Assembly: GCA_002405515.1 (NCBI GenBank)
Contig: DHLZ01000034.1
Coordinates: 1 to 17,541 of the forward strand
DNA length: 17,541 bases
From: Planctomycetaceae bacterium UBA4655
GTDB taxonomy: Bacteria > Planctomycetota > Planctomycetia > Pirellulales > UBA1268
Reading direction: 5' to 3'
Shown here piece by piece: positions 1 to 7,115 of this stretch; positions within the stretch are counted from its first letter, which is position 1, and each line of letters starts with the position of its first letter. The notes beneath the pieces are model-generated. The model made no database searches, was not told the DNA's origin, and saw nothing but the letters and a program-made list of their open reading frames with translations. The position numbers and the translations under genes were made by a program.

Positions 1-492
1 CCCGTAGCTGATGTATCCGCGATCGAGGATAGAGCAGCGGTCGGCCTCGACCGTCCGCCGCAAAACGGCCCTTTCATCGGCCTCTCCCGCGGGATTCGCC
101 GACGTCGCGTCGATCCTCACGGGCTTGCCGGACAGCAGCTCGAAGTGTGTGTGCAGTCGGTAGGCCGAGCAATGCTTCCCATTCGGCATTGGCGTCCACG
201 CGAGTTCTGCCACCCGCTTCACGGTCTCGATGACCGTCCCATCGACAGCCGTGATCTTCTGCCCCGCCGCTTCGAACCGCCTGGCCTTGGTGCGCGGGAT
301 CTTGATCGCCGGGCTGAAAAGTGACAAGAGGATCAGCGCGCAGTACTGATCCATGGACAACCGGCGATTCCCAGCCCTGTCACGTTCCGTCCCCACTGCA
401 CGCAGCCGCGACAGGAGCGGACCGAGCCTCCGCAGGTACTTCACTCCCTGGACTTCCTCGGCCCGGAGTTCGCGACGTATTCGTTCGGCCAT
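1..492 (-). CDS. IS4-family transposase, partial and probably internally deleted
   Basis: Reading the minus strand from the ATG at 492 gives 164 open codons that continue past the left edge. An in-frame stop lies a short way upstream of this ATG. The product resembles planctomycete IS4-type DDE transposases: an N-terminal MDQYCALILL segment at residues 47-56, a VDGT motif with the first catalytic Asp (D84), an RLHTHFE segment at 112-118, and ILDRGY with the second Asp (D157). The catalytic Glu would lie beyond the window. In relatives I know, roughly 60 residues (a SLRGIQQAS-type segment and what follows) separate the LFSPA segment from the VDG motif. Here only about 20 residues lie between them, so an in-frame internal deletion is likely and the copy is probably inactive. 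No terminal inverted repeat or target duplication was recognised on the right side. Family assignment is firm; the deletion is inferred from memory of homologues. Confidence 0.8.
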   Translation of the reverse strand, partial: MAERIRRELRAEEVQGVKYLRRLGPLLSRLRAVGTERDRAGNRRLSMDQYCALILLSLFSPAIKIPRTKARRFEAAGQKITAVDGTVIETVKRVAELAWTPMPNGKHCSAYRLHTHFELLSGKPVRIDATSANPAGEADERAVLRRTVEADRCSILDRGYISYG

Positions 493-595
493 GACGGGCA
501 CGATAACGCCATGCTTGCAACCGCGCAACTCGCCTCAATTCTCCCGGCTTGCCTGCTTCTTGGTGCGCAAATCCCGTGCCGAACAGGATTGCCCG

Positions 596-1867
596 TCATG
601 CCGGTGCGGAGGCGTTGTTGCCGACGAGCTTCGACGATCGCAGCTTCAAGAGCAGCGGCAGCGTGAGCAGCCGGAGGGCTGCCGCCACGCCGAAGAGCGT
701 GTAGTACGCGGTGCGGTCCTCGCCGAGCGACTTGAGCAGAACACCCCCTGCCGCCGCGCCGGCGACCGTCGCGATCGCGGTGCCGAACGTGTGCGCCGAC
801 ACGACGGTCGCCCGGTCGCGGTTGCTGACCGCGTCGAAGAAGACGAGCGTCATGGCGAGCTCGAAGGCCGCCCAGCTGCATCCGGCGACGACCTGCACGC
901 CGACGAGGTAGCGGACGTCGGCCGACACGATCCAGAACAGCGTCAGCGGCAGCAGGGCGATTCCCGCGAGCCGCAGCAGCCGGACCGATCCGATCCGGGA
1001 GGCGAGCCGTCCGAGCAGGGGCAGCGAGAGCGACTTGGCGAGAAGGCTCGTGGCGAAGACGAGCATGTACTGCCAGTACGAGAACCCGATCTCGTCGAGC
1101 ATGTAGGGGGTGAAGTAGGGCGCGGCAAACTGCGCGCCGGCCACCACGCTCCAGAGGTAGCAGAGCAGCCATCCGGTCGGCGACAGGAGGACCGGGCGGT
1201 CGTGGCTCCGACGGGTTGGCGCCGTCGCAGCAAGGACCGCGGGCGGCTCCGGTTCGCTGCATCGGGCCAGTTGGAATACCGAGAAGAAACGGGCTGCCGA
1301 CGCGACCACGAAGAGGATCGCGAACACCTCGAGCGTGATCTCGTACTGCTTTCCGCCCTGCAGGGCCGCGCCGGCGGCGATGAACCCGGCCAGCACGGCT
1401 GCCTGCGAGAGTTGGTTGCGGCGGGCGAAGTAGGCGACCCGCTCGCTGGCCGGCACGAGCGTGCCGATCCAGGCATTCCACGCAGGACTGCTCGCCATGC
1501 CGCTGGCCCAGTAGAGGCCGACGGCGGCGAAGAGTCCCGCCGCCGGGGCCTCCCCCGACCATGCCCACCAGGCCAAGGGGAGCAAGCTCGCCGCCTGCAG
1601 GGCGACGCAGAGCATGACCCAGCCGCGGTTCGTGCCGAGCCGTGCGACCGCGAGCGGCGCGAGCGACTGCACCACGGCCCCGAAGATGATCGGAATCGTC
1701 GCGACGAGGCCGGCGAGCGTCGGTCCGAGGCCGACGGCGAGCGCGAACGGCCCGATGAACATCTCGCCGCAGCCGACCATCACGCTGAAGCCGATGCCGT
1801 CGGCGATCGAGGCGTGCAGGTCGCGGGCGATGGTTTTTGCTGAACGGGCGGGATCGCGGTGGGCCAT
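596..1867 (-). CDS. MFS transporter, substrate unknown
   Basis: This 423-residue protein runs from an ATG at 1867 to a TGA at 596. It consists almost wholly of hydrophobic segments separated by short polar loops, as expected for a twelve-helix major facilitator in the inner membrane. The first half has a small-residue-rich membrane region (GPFALAVGLGPTLAGLVAT) and a basic loop near the middle that carries an Arg-rich, Pro-rich linker before the second six-helix bundle. Nothing in the sequence fixes the substrate. It is transcribed away from the SDR39U1-type gene across a 100-bp divergent gap, and its 3' end faces the transposase remnant 103 bp away. No ribosome-binding site of note was seen. 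The membrane-carrier call is strong; any substrate would be a guess. Confidence 0.8.
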   Translation of the reverse strand: MAHRDPARSAKTIARDLHASIADGIGFSVMVGCGEMFIGPFALAVGLGPTLAGLVATIPIIFGAVVQSLAPLAVARLGTNRGWVMLCVALQAASLLPLAWWAWSGEAPAAGLFAAVGLYWASGMASSPAWNAWIGTLVPASERVAYFARRNQLSQAAVLAGFIAAGAALQGGKQYEITLEVFAILFVVASAARFFSVFQLARCSEPEPPAVLAATAPTRRSHDRPVLLSPTGWLLCYLWSVVAGAQFAAPYFTPYMLDEIGFSYWQYMLVFATSLLAKSLSLPLLGRLASRIGSVRLLRLAGIALLPLTLFWIVSADVRYLVGVQVVAGCSWAAFELAMTLVFFDAVSNRDRATVVSAHTFGTAIATVAGAAAGGVLLKSLGEDRTAYYTLFGVAAALRLLTLPLLLKLRSSKLVGNNASAPA

Positions 1868-1967
1868 TGGATCTGCCGGTTATACTCTTCGCCGCGTTAG
1901 CACGACCATCGACTCTGCGGTTTTCCGACTTGGTCGACCACGACACCATCAATCCCTCGGAGGCAGC
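1868..1967. promoter_or_regulatory. Divergent intergenic region with a -10-like box
   Basis: These 100 bp separate two divergently transcribed genes and must carry both promoters if neither gene belongs to a longer operon. A TATACT box on the plus strand at 1881-1886 overlaps a TATAAC on the minus strand at 1884-1879. No convincing -35 element was found at 16-18 bp from either box, so the exact promoters remain uncertain. Confidence 0.25.
1959..1963 (+). promoter_or_regulatory. Shine-Dalgarno site deciding the SDR39U1-like start
   Basis: GGAGG ends 4 nt before the ATG at 1968. It supports that ATG, and not the long in-frame extension upstream, as the true start. The first residues then match the beginning of the Rossmann fold. 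Confidence 0.65.
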
Positions 1968-2885
1968 ATGCGAGCACTTGTCACGGGAGCAACAGGACTC
2001 GTCGGTCCCAGGCTGCTCAGGCTCCTCGATTCGCCGGTCGTGCTTTCACGCGATCCGGACCGTGCCCGAACCTCGATCGGACACCTCGCGGGCGAGATCG
2101 TCCGCTGGGACCCCATGGCCGGCCCGCCGCCGGTCTCCGCGATCGAGGGCGTCGACGCGGTCTTTCATCTGGCGGGCGAGTCCGTCGCCGGAGCACGGTG
2201 GACGGCGAAGCAGAAGGCCCGGATTCGCGACAGCCGTGTGCTCGGCACGCGGCACCTCGTGAAGGCGATCACGCAGGCGGCGCGGAAGCCGGGCGTTCTC
2301 GTGTCGGCCTCGGCGGTCGGCTATTACGGCGATCGCGGCGAAGAGGAGCTCGTCGAGTCGTCTCCGCCTGCCAAGGATTTTCTCGCGGATGTCTGCGTCG
2401 AGTGGGAGCGTGAGGCGTTCGCGGCCGAGTCGGCCGGGGTCCGTGTTGTCACCGCCCGCACGGGCATCGTGCTCGGGCCGGGCGGAGCGCTCGCGAAGAT
2501 GCTCCTTCCTTTCAAGCTCGGCGGCGGCGGCCCGCTCGGCAACGGCAAGCAGTGGATGCCGTGGGTTCACGTGGCGGACCTCGCCCGTCTCTATGTCCAT
2601 GCGGCCGAGACGGGCTCGATCCGTGGTGCGATGAACGCCGTCTCGCCCAACCCTGTCCGCAATTCCGAATTCACCAGGGCTCTCGCGCGGCAGCTCCGTC
2701 GGCCCGCGTTCATCCCGGCCCCCTACTTCGGCCTGCGGCTGGCGTTCGGGGAGTTCGCGCAGGTGCTCTTCGCCTCGCAGCGGGTGATCCCGAAGGTCGC
2801 CCTCGACAGCGGGTTTACGTTCCAGTTTCCCGAGATCGCCACGGCTCTTCGCGATATTTTGTCGCCGGCGACGTCTGCGGCGTAG
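1968..2885 (+). CDS. TIGR01777-family NAD(P)-dependent epimerase (SDR39U1/YfcH-like)
   Basis: This is a 305-residue soluble protein of the extended short-chain dehydrogenase/reductase class. The nucleotide-binding motif TGATGLVG is at residues 6-13, right after the start, with HLAGE at 67-71 and a family-typical SASAVGYYGDRG at 113-124. The C-terminus has the segment around IPKVALDSGFTFQFP that matches the DUF1731 domain closing this family. Length is as expected for YfcH/SDR39U1 proteins (about 300). The reaction and substrate of the family are not known; the bacterial member YfcH is uncharacterised. The start is chosen from the GGAGG site and the Rossmann motif. The open frame continues upstream to 1614 but is antisense to the MFS gene and not family-like. 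The last 71 nt overlap the 3' end of the convergent Sua5 gene. Confidence 0.88.
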   Translation: MRALVTGATGLVGPRLLRLLDSPVVLSRDPDRARTSIGHLAGEIVRWDPMAGPPPVSAIEGVDAVFHLAGESVAGARWTAKQKARIRDSRVLGTRHLVKAITQAARKPGVLVSASAVGYYGDRGEEELVESSPPAKDFLADVCVEWEREAFAAESAGVRVVTARTGIVLGPGGALAKMLLPFKLGGGGPLGNGKQWMPWVHVADLARLYVHAAETGSIRGAMNAVSPNPVRNSEFTRALARQLRRPAFIPAPYFGLRLAFGEFAQVLFASQRVIPKVALDSGFTFQFPEIATALRDILSPATSAA

Positions 2886-3930
2886 GGAGCTCGCTGCCTG
2901 TGGAAACTACCGCGGCGCGGCGAAGCCGGTCGAGAACGGCTCGCCACGCTTCGTCGTGCGGCGGCATCTCCACGACGATCGCATCGACTTCGGCGGCGTC
3001 GAGGTCATGGAGCGCGGCGTAGAGCTCGCGGGCGAATCCGGCGGGATCGTCGGGCAGCGTTCGCACGACGAGCTGGCCTGCACCGGCGCGCCGGCCTTCA
3101 CCGGCAAAGGCTGCGTCGGTCGTGACCAGGCCGACCCGCCGGCCCATCCCCACGAGCTCGGCGGCCCGCTTGGGGGCATCCGCGGAGAGTTCGAGCGGAG
3201 CCCGCGGAGCATAGTGCCGGCCGGTGAGGCCGGGCGAGCGGAGAATCGCGTCCGTCGCGCCGCCATCCACGACCGCTTCGCCGATGGCGGCCTCGACTTC
3301 CGCGCGGCCGATCGGGCCGGGCCGCAGGATCCGCGGGGGGCTGGTCGTGCAATCGACGACAGTCGACTCGATGCCGCGGTCGCACGGGCCGGCGTCGAGG
3401 ATGAGTTCGACCCGTTCGCCGAGGCTCTCGGCGACATGCCTGGCGGTCGTCGGCGAGACCGAAAGCGAGACGTTGGCGCTCGGCGCGGCGAGCGGCCGGC
3501 CGAGCCGCTCGAGCAGTCGCCTCGCGACCGGATGGGCCGGGCAGCGGATCGCCACGGTGTCGCCGCCGGCCGTCACGACGTCCGGCACGATCTCCCGCTT
3601 CGCCACGACGACCGTGAGCGGCCCGGGCCAGAACCGGCGGGCGAGCCGCTCGGCCGACTGCGGCCAGGAGCGGGCAAGCGCTCTCGCCGCGTCGATGTCG
3701 GCGACGTGAACGATGAGCGGGTTTCGCGGCGGTCGTCCCTTCGCCTCGAAGATCCGCCGCACGGCATCGGGATCGATCGCGACGGCGGCCAGCCCGTAGA
3801 CCGTCTCGGTCGGGATCGCGACCAGACCACCCCGCGCGAGCACGGCGGCGGCCTCGTCGATCGCAAGCTCCGTTTCCCCGGGTGGGGCCGTCGTTCCGGC
3901 AGGCCATGCAGCGTCGAGGATCCGTGGCAT
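2815..3930 (-). CDS. sua5: Threonylcarbamoyl-AMP synthase, long Sua5 form
   Basis: Sua5 uses threonine, bicarbonate and ATP to form threonylcarbamoyl-AMP, the precursor of the universal t6A37 tRNA modification, in the cytoplasm. From the ATG at 3930 the protein has 371 residues: an N-terminal YrdC domain (about 20-205) and a C-terminal Sua5 domain. Motifs seen are PTETVYGL at 40-47, KGRPPRNPL at 64-72, FWPGPLT at 100-106 and SAN at 151-153, which together form the nucleotide and threonine site. The frame stays open to a TTG at 4008, but the ATG gives a better family N-terminus. The last 27 or so residues are coded antisense to the SDR39U1-like gene and look like a non-conserved tail. It diverges from purE over 164 bp. 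Family assignment is very secure; the start is moderately so. Confidence 0.9.
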   Translation of the reverse strand: MPRILDAAWPAGTTAPPGETELAIDEAAAVLARGGLVAIPTETVYGLAAVAIDPDAVRRIFEAKGRPPRNPLIVHVADIDAARALARSWPQSAERLARRFWPGPLTVVVAKREIVPDVVTAGGDTVAIRCPAHPVARRLLERLGRPLAAPSANVSLSVSPTTARHVAESLGERVELILDAGPCDRGIESTVVDCTTSPPRILRPGPIGRAEVEAAIGEAVVDGGATDAILRSPGLTGRHYAPRAPLELSADAPKRAAELVGMGRRVGLVTTDAAFAGEGRRAGAGQLVVRTLPDDPAGFARELYAALHDLDAAEVDAIVVEMPPHDEAWRAVLDRLRRAAVVSTGSELPTPQTSPATKYREEPWRSRETGT

Positions 3931-4052
3931 CGCTTCGCTGGCGGCGGCCGGATCGGCCCCGGCCGCTGGTTTTCGCGGCGCGTTGCAGAATCCGGCCGGT
4001 CGAACCAAGATTGGGTTTCATCGAACGATCGATCGGCGGCGACGAGTCTACC

Positions 4053-4079
4053 TTCCGGCAGGCATGCCGGCCGCCGGAA
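4053..4079 (+). promoter_or_regulatory. Alternative hairpins in the purE leader
   Basis: Two mutually exclusive perfect stems lie just ahead of the purE ribosome-binding site. CCGGCA (4055-4060) pairs with TGCCGG (4065-4070) around a 4-nt loop. TTCCGG (4053-4058) pairs with CCGGAA (4074-4079). They end 5 bp before the AGGAGG site. In such GC-rich DNA they may be chance, and no known purine riboswitch was recognised. Confidence 0.25.
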
Positions 4080-4083
4080 CGCC

Positions 4084-4089
4084 AGGAGG
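4084..4089 (+). promoter_or_regulatory. Strong Shine-Dalgarno site for purE
   Basis: AGGAGG is followed after 5 nt by a GTG at 4095, in frame with the PurE domain. This perfect site fixes a GTG start that would otherwise be overlooked in favour of the ATG inside the GSRSD motif region. Confidence 0.7.
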
Positions 4090-4094
4090 CCATC

Positions 4095-4670
4095 GTGGCC
4101 CACGCCTCTCCATCCGTCGCATCGACCGCCCCGGCCGGCCAGGTCGCCCTTCCGCGTCGCGATCCGGGGCCGCGGGTGGGCGTCGTCATGGGCAGCCGCT
4201 CCGACTGGGAGACGATGGAACGGGCGAGCCAGGTGCTCGCCGAGCTTGGCGTTCCGCACGAGTGCGACATCGTGAGCGCCCATCGCACGCCGGAGAAGCT
4301 CGCGGCCTATGCGTCGTCGGCCGCGGCCCGCGGCCTGTCGGTCATCATCGCCGGGGCGGGCGGCGCCGCCCACCTGCCGGGCATGATCGCCGCGTCGACG
4401 TCGCTGCCGGTGCTCGGCGTTCCCGTCGAGTCGGCGGCGCTCAAAGGGCTCGATTCACTCCTCTCGATCGTACAGATGCCGGCCGGCATCCCGGTCGGGG
4501 CGCTCGCGATCGGCCGTGCCGGCGCCGCCAACGCGGCGCTCCTGGCGATCGCGATTTTGGCGGTTGGCGACCGGGAGCTGCGGGAGCGACTCGAATGCTT
4601 CCGTCGCGAGCAGACCGAGCGGGTCCTGCGGGACGGGCTACCGACGCCGGCGGCGGGCGGCCATGCCTGA
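4095..4670 (+). CDS. purE: N5-carboxyaminoimidazole ribonucleotide mutase PurE
   Basis: PurE converts N5-CAIR to CAIR in de novo purine synthesis, acting after PurK. The protein has 191 residues from the GTG at 4095. A Pro/Ala-rich leader of about 26 residues precedes the catalytic core. The core has GSRSDW at 33-38, SAHRTPE at 61-67 (His63) and the loop AGAGGAAHLPGM at 86-97 (His93), all diagnostic of class I bacterial PurE, which uses N5-CAIR, not free CO2. A purK gene directly downstream supports class I. purK starts inside the end of this gene with an 8-nt overlap, so the two are surely one operon. The N-terminal leader is about 25 residues longer than in many PurE proteins. Identification is very secure. 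Confidence 0.95.
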   Translation: MAHASPSVASTAPAGQVALPRRDPGPRVGVVMGSRSDWETMERASQVLAELGVPHECDIVSAHRTPEKLAAYASSAAARGLSVIIAGAGGAAHLPGMIAASTSLPVLGVPVESAALKGLDSLLSIVQMPAGIPVGALAIGRAGAANAALLAIAILAVGDRELRERLECFRREQTERVLRDGLPTPAAGGHA

Positions 4671-5832
4671 GGCGAAGGTTTTTCCCGGCGCGAGGATCGG
4701 CGTGCTCGGGGGCGGCCAGCTCGGCGGCATGTTCGCCGCGGCCGCGACGCGGATGGGATACCTCGTCGAGGCCTTCTCCGACACCGCCGACTGCCCGGCG
4801 GCCCGGGTCTGCGATCGCGTTCACGTCGTGGACTTTGCCGACGAAACGAGGCTCGCGTCGCTCGCGGCTGGCCTCGCGGCGGTGACGCTCGAATTCGAAA
4901 ACATTCCCGCGCGGGCCGCGGCCGCGGTCGCCGCCGTGACGCGGCTGCGGCCTTCCCCCGAGGTGCTCTTCACGACGCAGGATCGCGGCCGCGAGAAGGC
5001 GTTCCTGGCAACGCACGGCTTTCCCTGCGCGAAGCACGCCCTCATTCGCAGTCGTGGCGAGCTTCCGCGGGCCGCCGCCACGGTGGGATTTCCCTCGGTG
5101 CTCAAGACCACCGCCTTCGGCTACGACGGCAAGGGACAGCGGAAGGTGGGCTCGCCCGCGGAGCTCGAGGCCGCGTTCGACGCCTTCGGCGGGCAGGAGA
5201 CCGTGCTCGAGGAGTGGGTCGAGTTCGAGTGCGAGCTGTCGGTCGTCGCGGCCCGCGGCGAGGATGGCGAGATCGCCGCCTTCGCCCCCTCGCGAAACGA
5301 GCACGCCAACCACATCCTCGACGTGGCGGTCGCGCCGTCGGGCCTCGCCGAGCCGCAGGTCCGCGGGGCCCGTGAACTCGCCGAAGGCGTGCTCGAGACG
5401 CTCGGCGTCGTCGGCACGGCCTGCGTCGAGATGTTCCTCGCCCGCGACGGCAGGCTGCTCGTCAACGAGATCGCCCCGCGTCCCCACAACTCCGGCCACC
5501 TCACGATCGACGCCTGCGAGACCTCCCAGTTCGAGCAGCAACTGCGTGCCCTCTGCGGCCTGCCGCTCGGGAGCCCGAGGCAGGTTTCGCCCGCGGCGAT
5601 GGTGAACCTTCTCGGCGACTGCTGGGCCAACGGCGAGCCCGACTGGGCCGCAGCCCTCGGCGTGCCGGGCGTGCGGCTTTCGCTCTACGGCAAGTCGGAC
5701 CCGAGGCCCGGCCGCAAGATGGGCCACCTGACGGCGGTGGGGGCCACTGCCGAGGAGGCCGTGGAGCGGGCGTCGCTCGCCCGGCGGCTCAGCTCTGCGG
5801 GGCGAGCGAACGGCCCTTCCAGCTCGTGTTGA
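4663..5832 (+). CDS. purK: N5-carboxyaminoimidazole ribonucleotide synthase PurK
   Basis: PurK is an ATP-grasp enzyme that carboxylates AIR with bicarbonate to N5-CAIR, the substrate of PurE. The 389-residue protein shows the N-terminal GGGQLG loop at 16-21, the LEFENIP segment typical of PurK, the ATP-grasp lysine segment KTTAFGYDGKGQ, a VEFECELSV strand and the metal/phosphate-binding NEIAPRPHNSGH segment. The C-terminal PurK domain includes the LYGKSDPRPGRKMGH stretch. Length is normal (about 350-390). The ATG at 4663 overlaps the purE stop by 8 nt, which suggests translational coupling. The 3' end overlaps the convergent glycosyltransferase gene by 44 nt, so the Ser- and Arg-rich last residues are shared DNA. 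Very secure. Confidence 0.95.
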   Translation: MPEAKVFPGARIGVLGGGQLGGMFAAAATRMGYLVEAFSDTADCPAARVCDRVHVVDFADETRLASLAAGLAAVTLEFENIPARAAAAVAAVTRLRPSPEVLFTTQDRGREKAFLATHGFPCAKHALIRSRGELPRAAATVGFPSVLKTTAFGYDGKGQRKVGSPAELEAAFDAFGGQETVLEEWVEFECELSVVAARGEDGEIAAFAPSRNEHANHILDVAVAPSGLAEPQVRGARELAEGVLETLGVVGTACVEMFLARDGRLLVNEIAPRPHNSGHLTIDACETSQFEQQLRALCGLPLGSPRQVSPAAMVNLLGDCWANGEPDWAAALGVPGVRLSLYGKSDPRPGRKMGHLTAVGATAEEAVERASLARRLSSAGRANGPSSSC

Positions 5833-6946
5833 GCCCGAGCGCCTTCCGGAAGACGCCGACCCACTGGATGCCGAGGAAGACGGCGACCGCAAGCGGGTGT
5901 GCGATGGCGCTTGCGAGGCTCTGCCGGAACCGGATCGACTCGAGCACTCTCGGCAGATAGCAGAGGATGGTGGCGACGACGACGCCCCAGGCCGCTCTCG
6001 CCGAAAAGCCGCTCCAGCCGGTCGCGACGCCGATCGCGAGCAGCACCGCCGGCAGCACCTGGCCGAACAGGAGGAGCACGCTCGCCGGCAGCACGACCCG
6101 CGGCGAGGCCATCCCTTCGGTGGCGTTCTTCGAGAGTCCCTTGAGCACGTCGACGCCCCGCTCGTACATCCTGCAGCTCGCGAGGTCCGTGGCGTCGAAG
6201 ATGTCGGTGGCGAGGCCGGCCCGCCGGTAGGCGCGGGGCAGTTTGATGCCGTCGTGGAGCGACTCGCGGATCGCCGCATGGCCGCCGGCGGTGCGGTAGT
6301 CGGCGATCCTGGTCACGAAGAGCTGACCGCAGCCGGCGGCGAGCCCGGGCGACAGGCTGCGCCGGCTGCGGCCGAGCGGAAGGTAGCCGAGCAGCACGAA
6401 GTGGATGAGCGGCAGGAGCAGCCACTCGAGGAACGTCACGGTCTCCTGCCGCGGAAATCCGCTCACGAGCGACGCCTTCGACTCGCGGAGGAACGCGATC
6501 GATCTCGCGAGACACTCCGGCTGGAGCGTCACGTCGGCGTCGATGAAGACGAGGTGATCGTGGCGGGCCTCGTCGGCGAGCACCGCGCAGGCATGCTGCT
6601 TCCCGCACCAGCCCGCGGGGAGCGGCCGCCCTCGCACGAGCCGCACCCGCGGGTCGGCCGCGGCGATCTCCGAGACGATGCGGGTCGTCGCGTCGCGGCT
6701 CTCGTCGTCGAGCACGACGACCTCCAGATCGACGCCCGTGCTCGCAAGCGCGGACAAAACGGTCCTGCCGATCGATCGCTCCTCGTCGCGGGCGGGGATG
6801 AGGACCGACACCGCTGCGGAGGTCCCGTGAGGGGCGGCGGCGCGCGGTAGCCGAAACAGCCTTAGATTGGCGAGCGTGAGGCAGGCCGGCACCGCGGCGC
6901 ACAGGCCGCAGAAGGCAATCAGGATCTCGAGCGGGTACGATGGCAT
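5789..6946 (-). CDS. GT2-family membrane glycosyltransferase (CrtQ/HpnB-like)
   Basis: This 385-residue protein begins at an ATG at 6946 with a hydrophobic anchor (residues 6-30). A GT2 catalytic domain follows: VLIPARDEE at 48-56, the VLDDES strand at 78-83, PLPAGWCGK at 108-116 and the metal- and sugar-nucleotide-binding DAD at 136-138. Several hydrophobic segments then form a C-terminal membrane region. The PLPxGWxGK pattern and the overall plan match both HpnB, the hopene-associated glycosyltransferase, and CrtQ-type diaponeurosporenoate glycosyltransferases. The nearby desaturase and acyltransferase genes favour a carotenoid role, transferring a sugar to a carotenoid acid or alcohol at the membrane. 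The open frame extends upstream to 7384 but lies over a promoter region and the opposite gene, so it was not used. Sugar donor and acceptor are unknown. Confidence 0.8.
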   Translation of the reverse strand: MPSYPLEILIAFCGLCAAVPACLTLANLRLFRLPRAAAPHGTSAAVSVLIPARDEERSIGRTVLSALASTGVDLEVVVLDDESRDATTRIVSEIAAADPRVRLVRGRPLPAGWCGKQHACAVLADEARHDHLVFIDADVTLQPECLARSIAFLRESKASLVSGFPRQETVTFLEWLLLPLIHFVLLGYLPLGRSRRSLSPGLAAGCGQLFVTRIADYRTAGGHAAIRESLHDGIKLPRAYRRAGLATDIFDATDLASCRMYERGVDVLKGLSKNATEGMASPRVVLPASVLLLFGQVLPAVLLAIGVATGWSGFSARAAWGVVVATILCYLPRVLESIRFRQSLASAIAHPLAVAVFLGIQWVGVFRKALGLNTSWKGRSLAPQS

Positions 6947-7024
6947 GATTCGAAAGGGAACGCCTTTGGCTGGGCGGGTCGCCCCGCGGGCCCCGCAGGC
7001 TATCAGTTCCACGGCCGGACGGCG

Positions 7025-7062
7025 ACCGTTTCGCGCCGCTCCGCGGCGCGGACATCGACGGT
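7025..7062. promoter_or_regulatory. Strong hairpin in the divergent intergenic region
   Basis: An 8-bp perfect stem (arms 7032-7039 and 7043-7050, loop TCC) is flanked by a second pair of arms, ACCGT at 7025-7029 and ACGGT at 7058-7062. It lies between the glycosyltransferase and the Cys-rich gene and directly ahead of the predicted -35 box of the latter. No T-run follows on either strand, so it does not look like a standard terminator. Confidence 0.35.
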
Positions 7063-7104
7063 TTGGTCCCCTCGGCAGGAGAGTTCTAAAATTCAGAGTC
7101 TCTG
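7063..7104 (+). promoter_or_regulatory. Predicted promoter with palindrome at the start site
   Basis: TTGGTC at 7063-7068 and TAAAAT at 7087-7092 are spaced by 18 bp and could form a sigma-70-type promoter for the Cys-rich gene, with transcription starting near 7099. The imperfect palindrome CAGAG-T-CTCTG at 7094-7104 would sit on the start site and could be an operator. A GAGG ribosome-binding site follows at 7104-7107, ahead of the ATG at 7116. The -35 box is weak (3 of 6). Confidence 0.4.
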
Positions 7105-7115
7105 AGGTCGCCATC

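Noticed and set aside
353..1843. Long plus-strand open frame antisense to the MFS gene
   Set aside because: The product is Arg/Asp/Glu/Gly-rich with no domain, as expected for the antisense of a high-GC membrane-protein gene.
441..1952. Long minus-strand frame overlapping the MFS gene in another phase
   Set aside because: Arg/Pro-rich low-complexity translation; the 596-1867 frame in the same region has a proper membrane-protein pattern.
5789..6946. Glycosyltransferase as a hopanoid gene (hpnB)
   Set aside because: The fold fits, but no squalene-hopene cyclase or other hopanoid gene is present, while carotenoid-type genes are close by. Kept as an alternative only.
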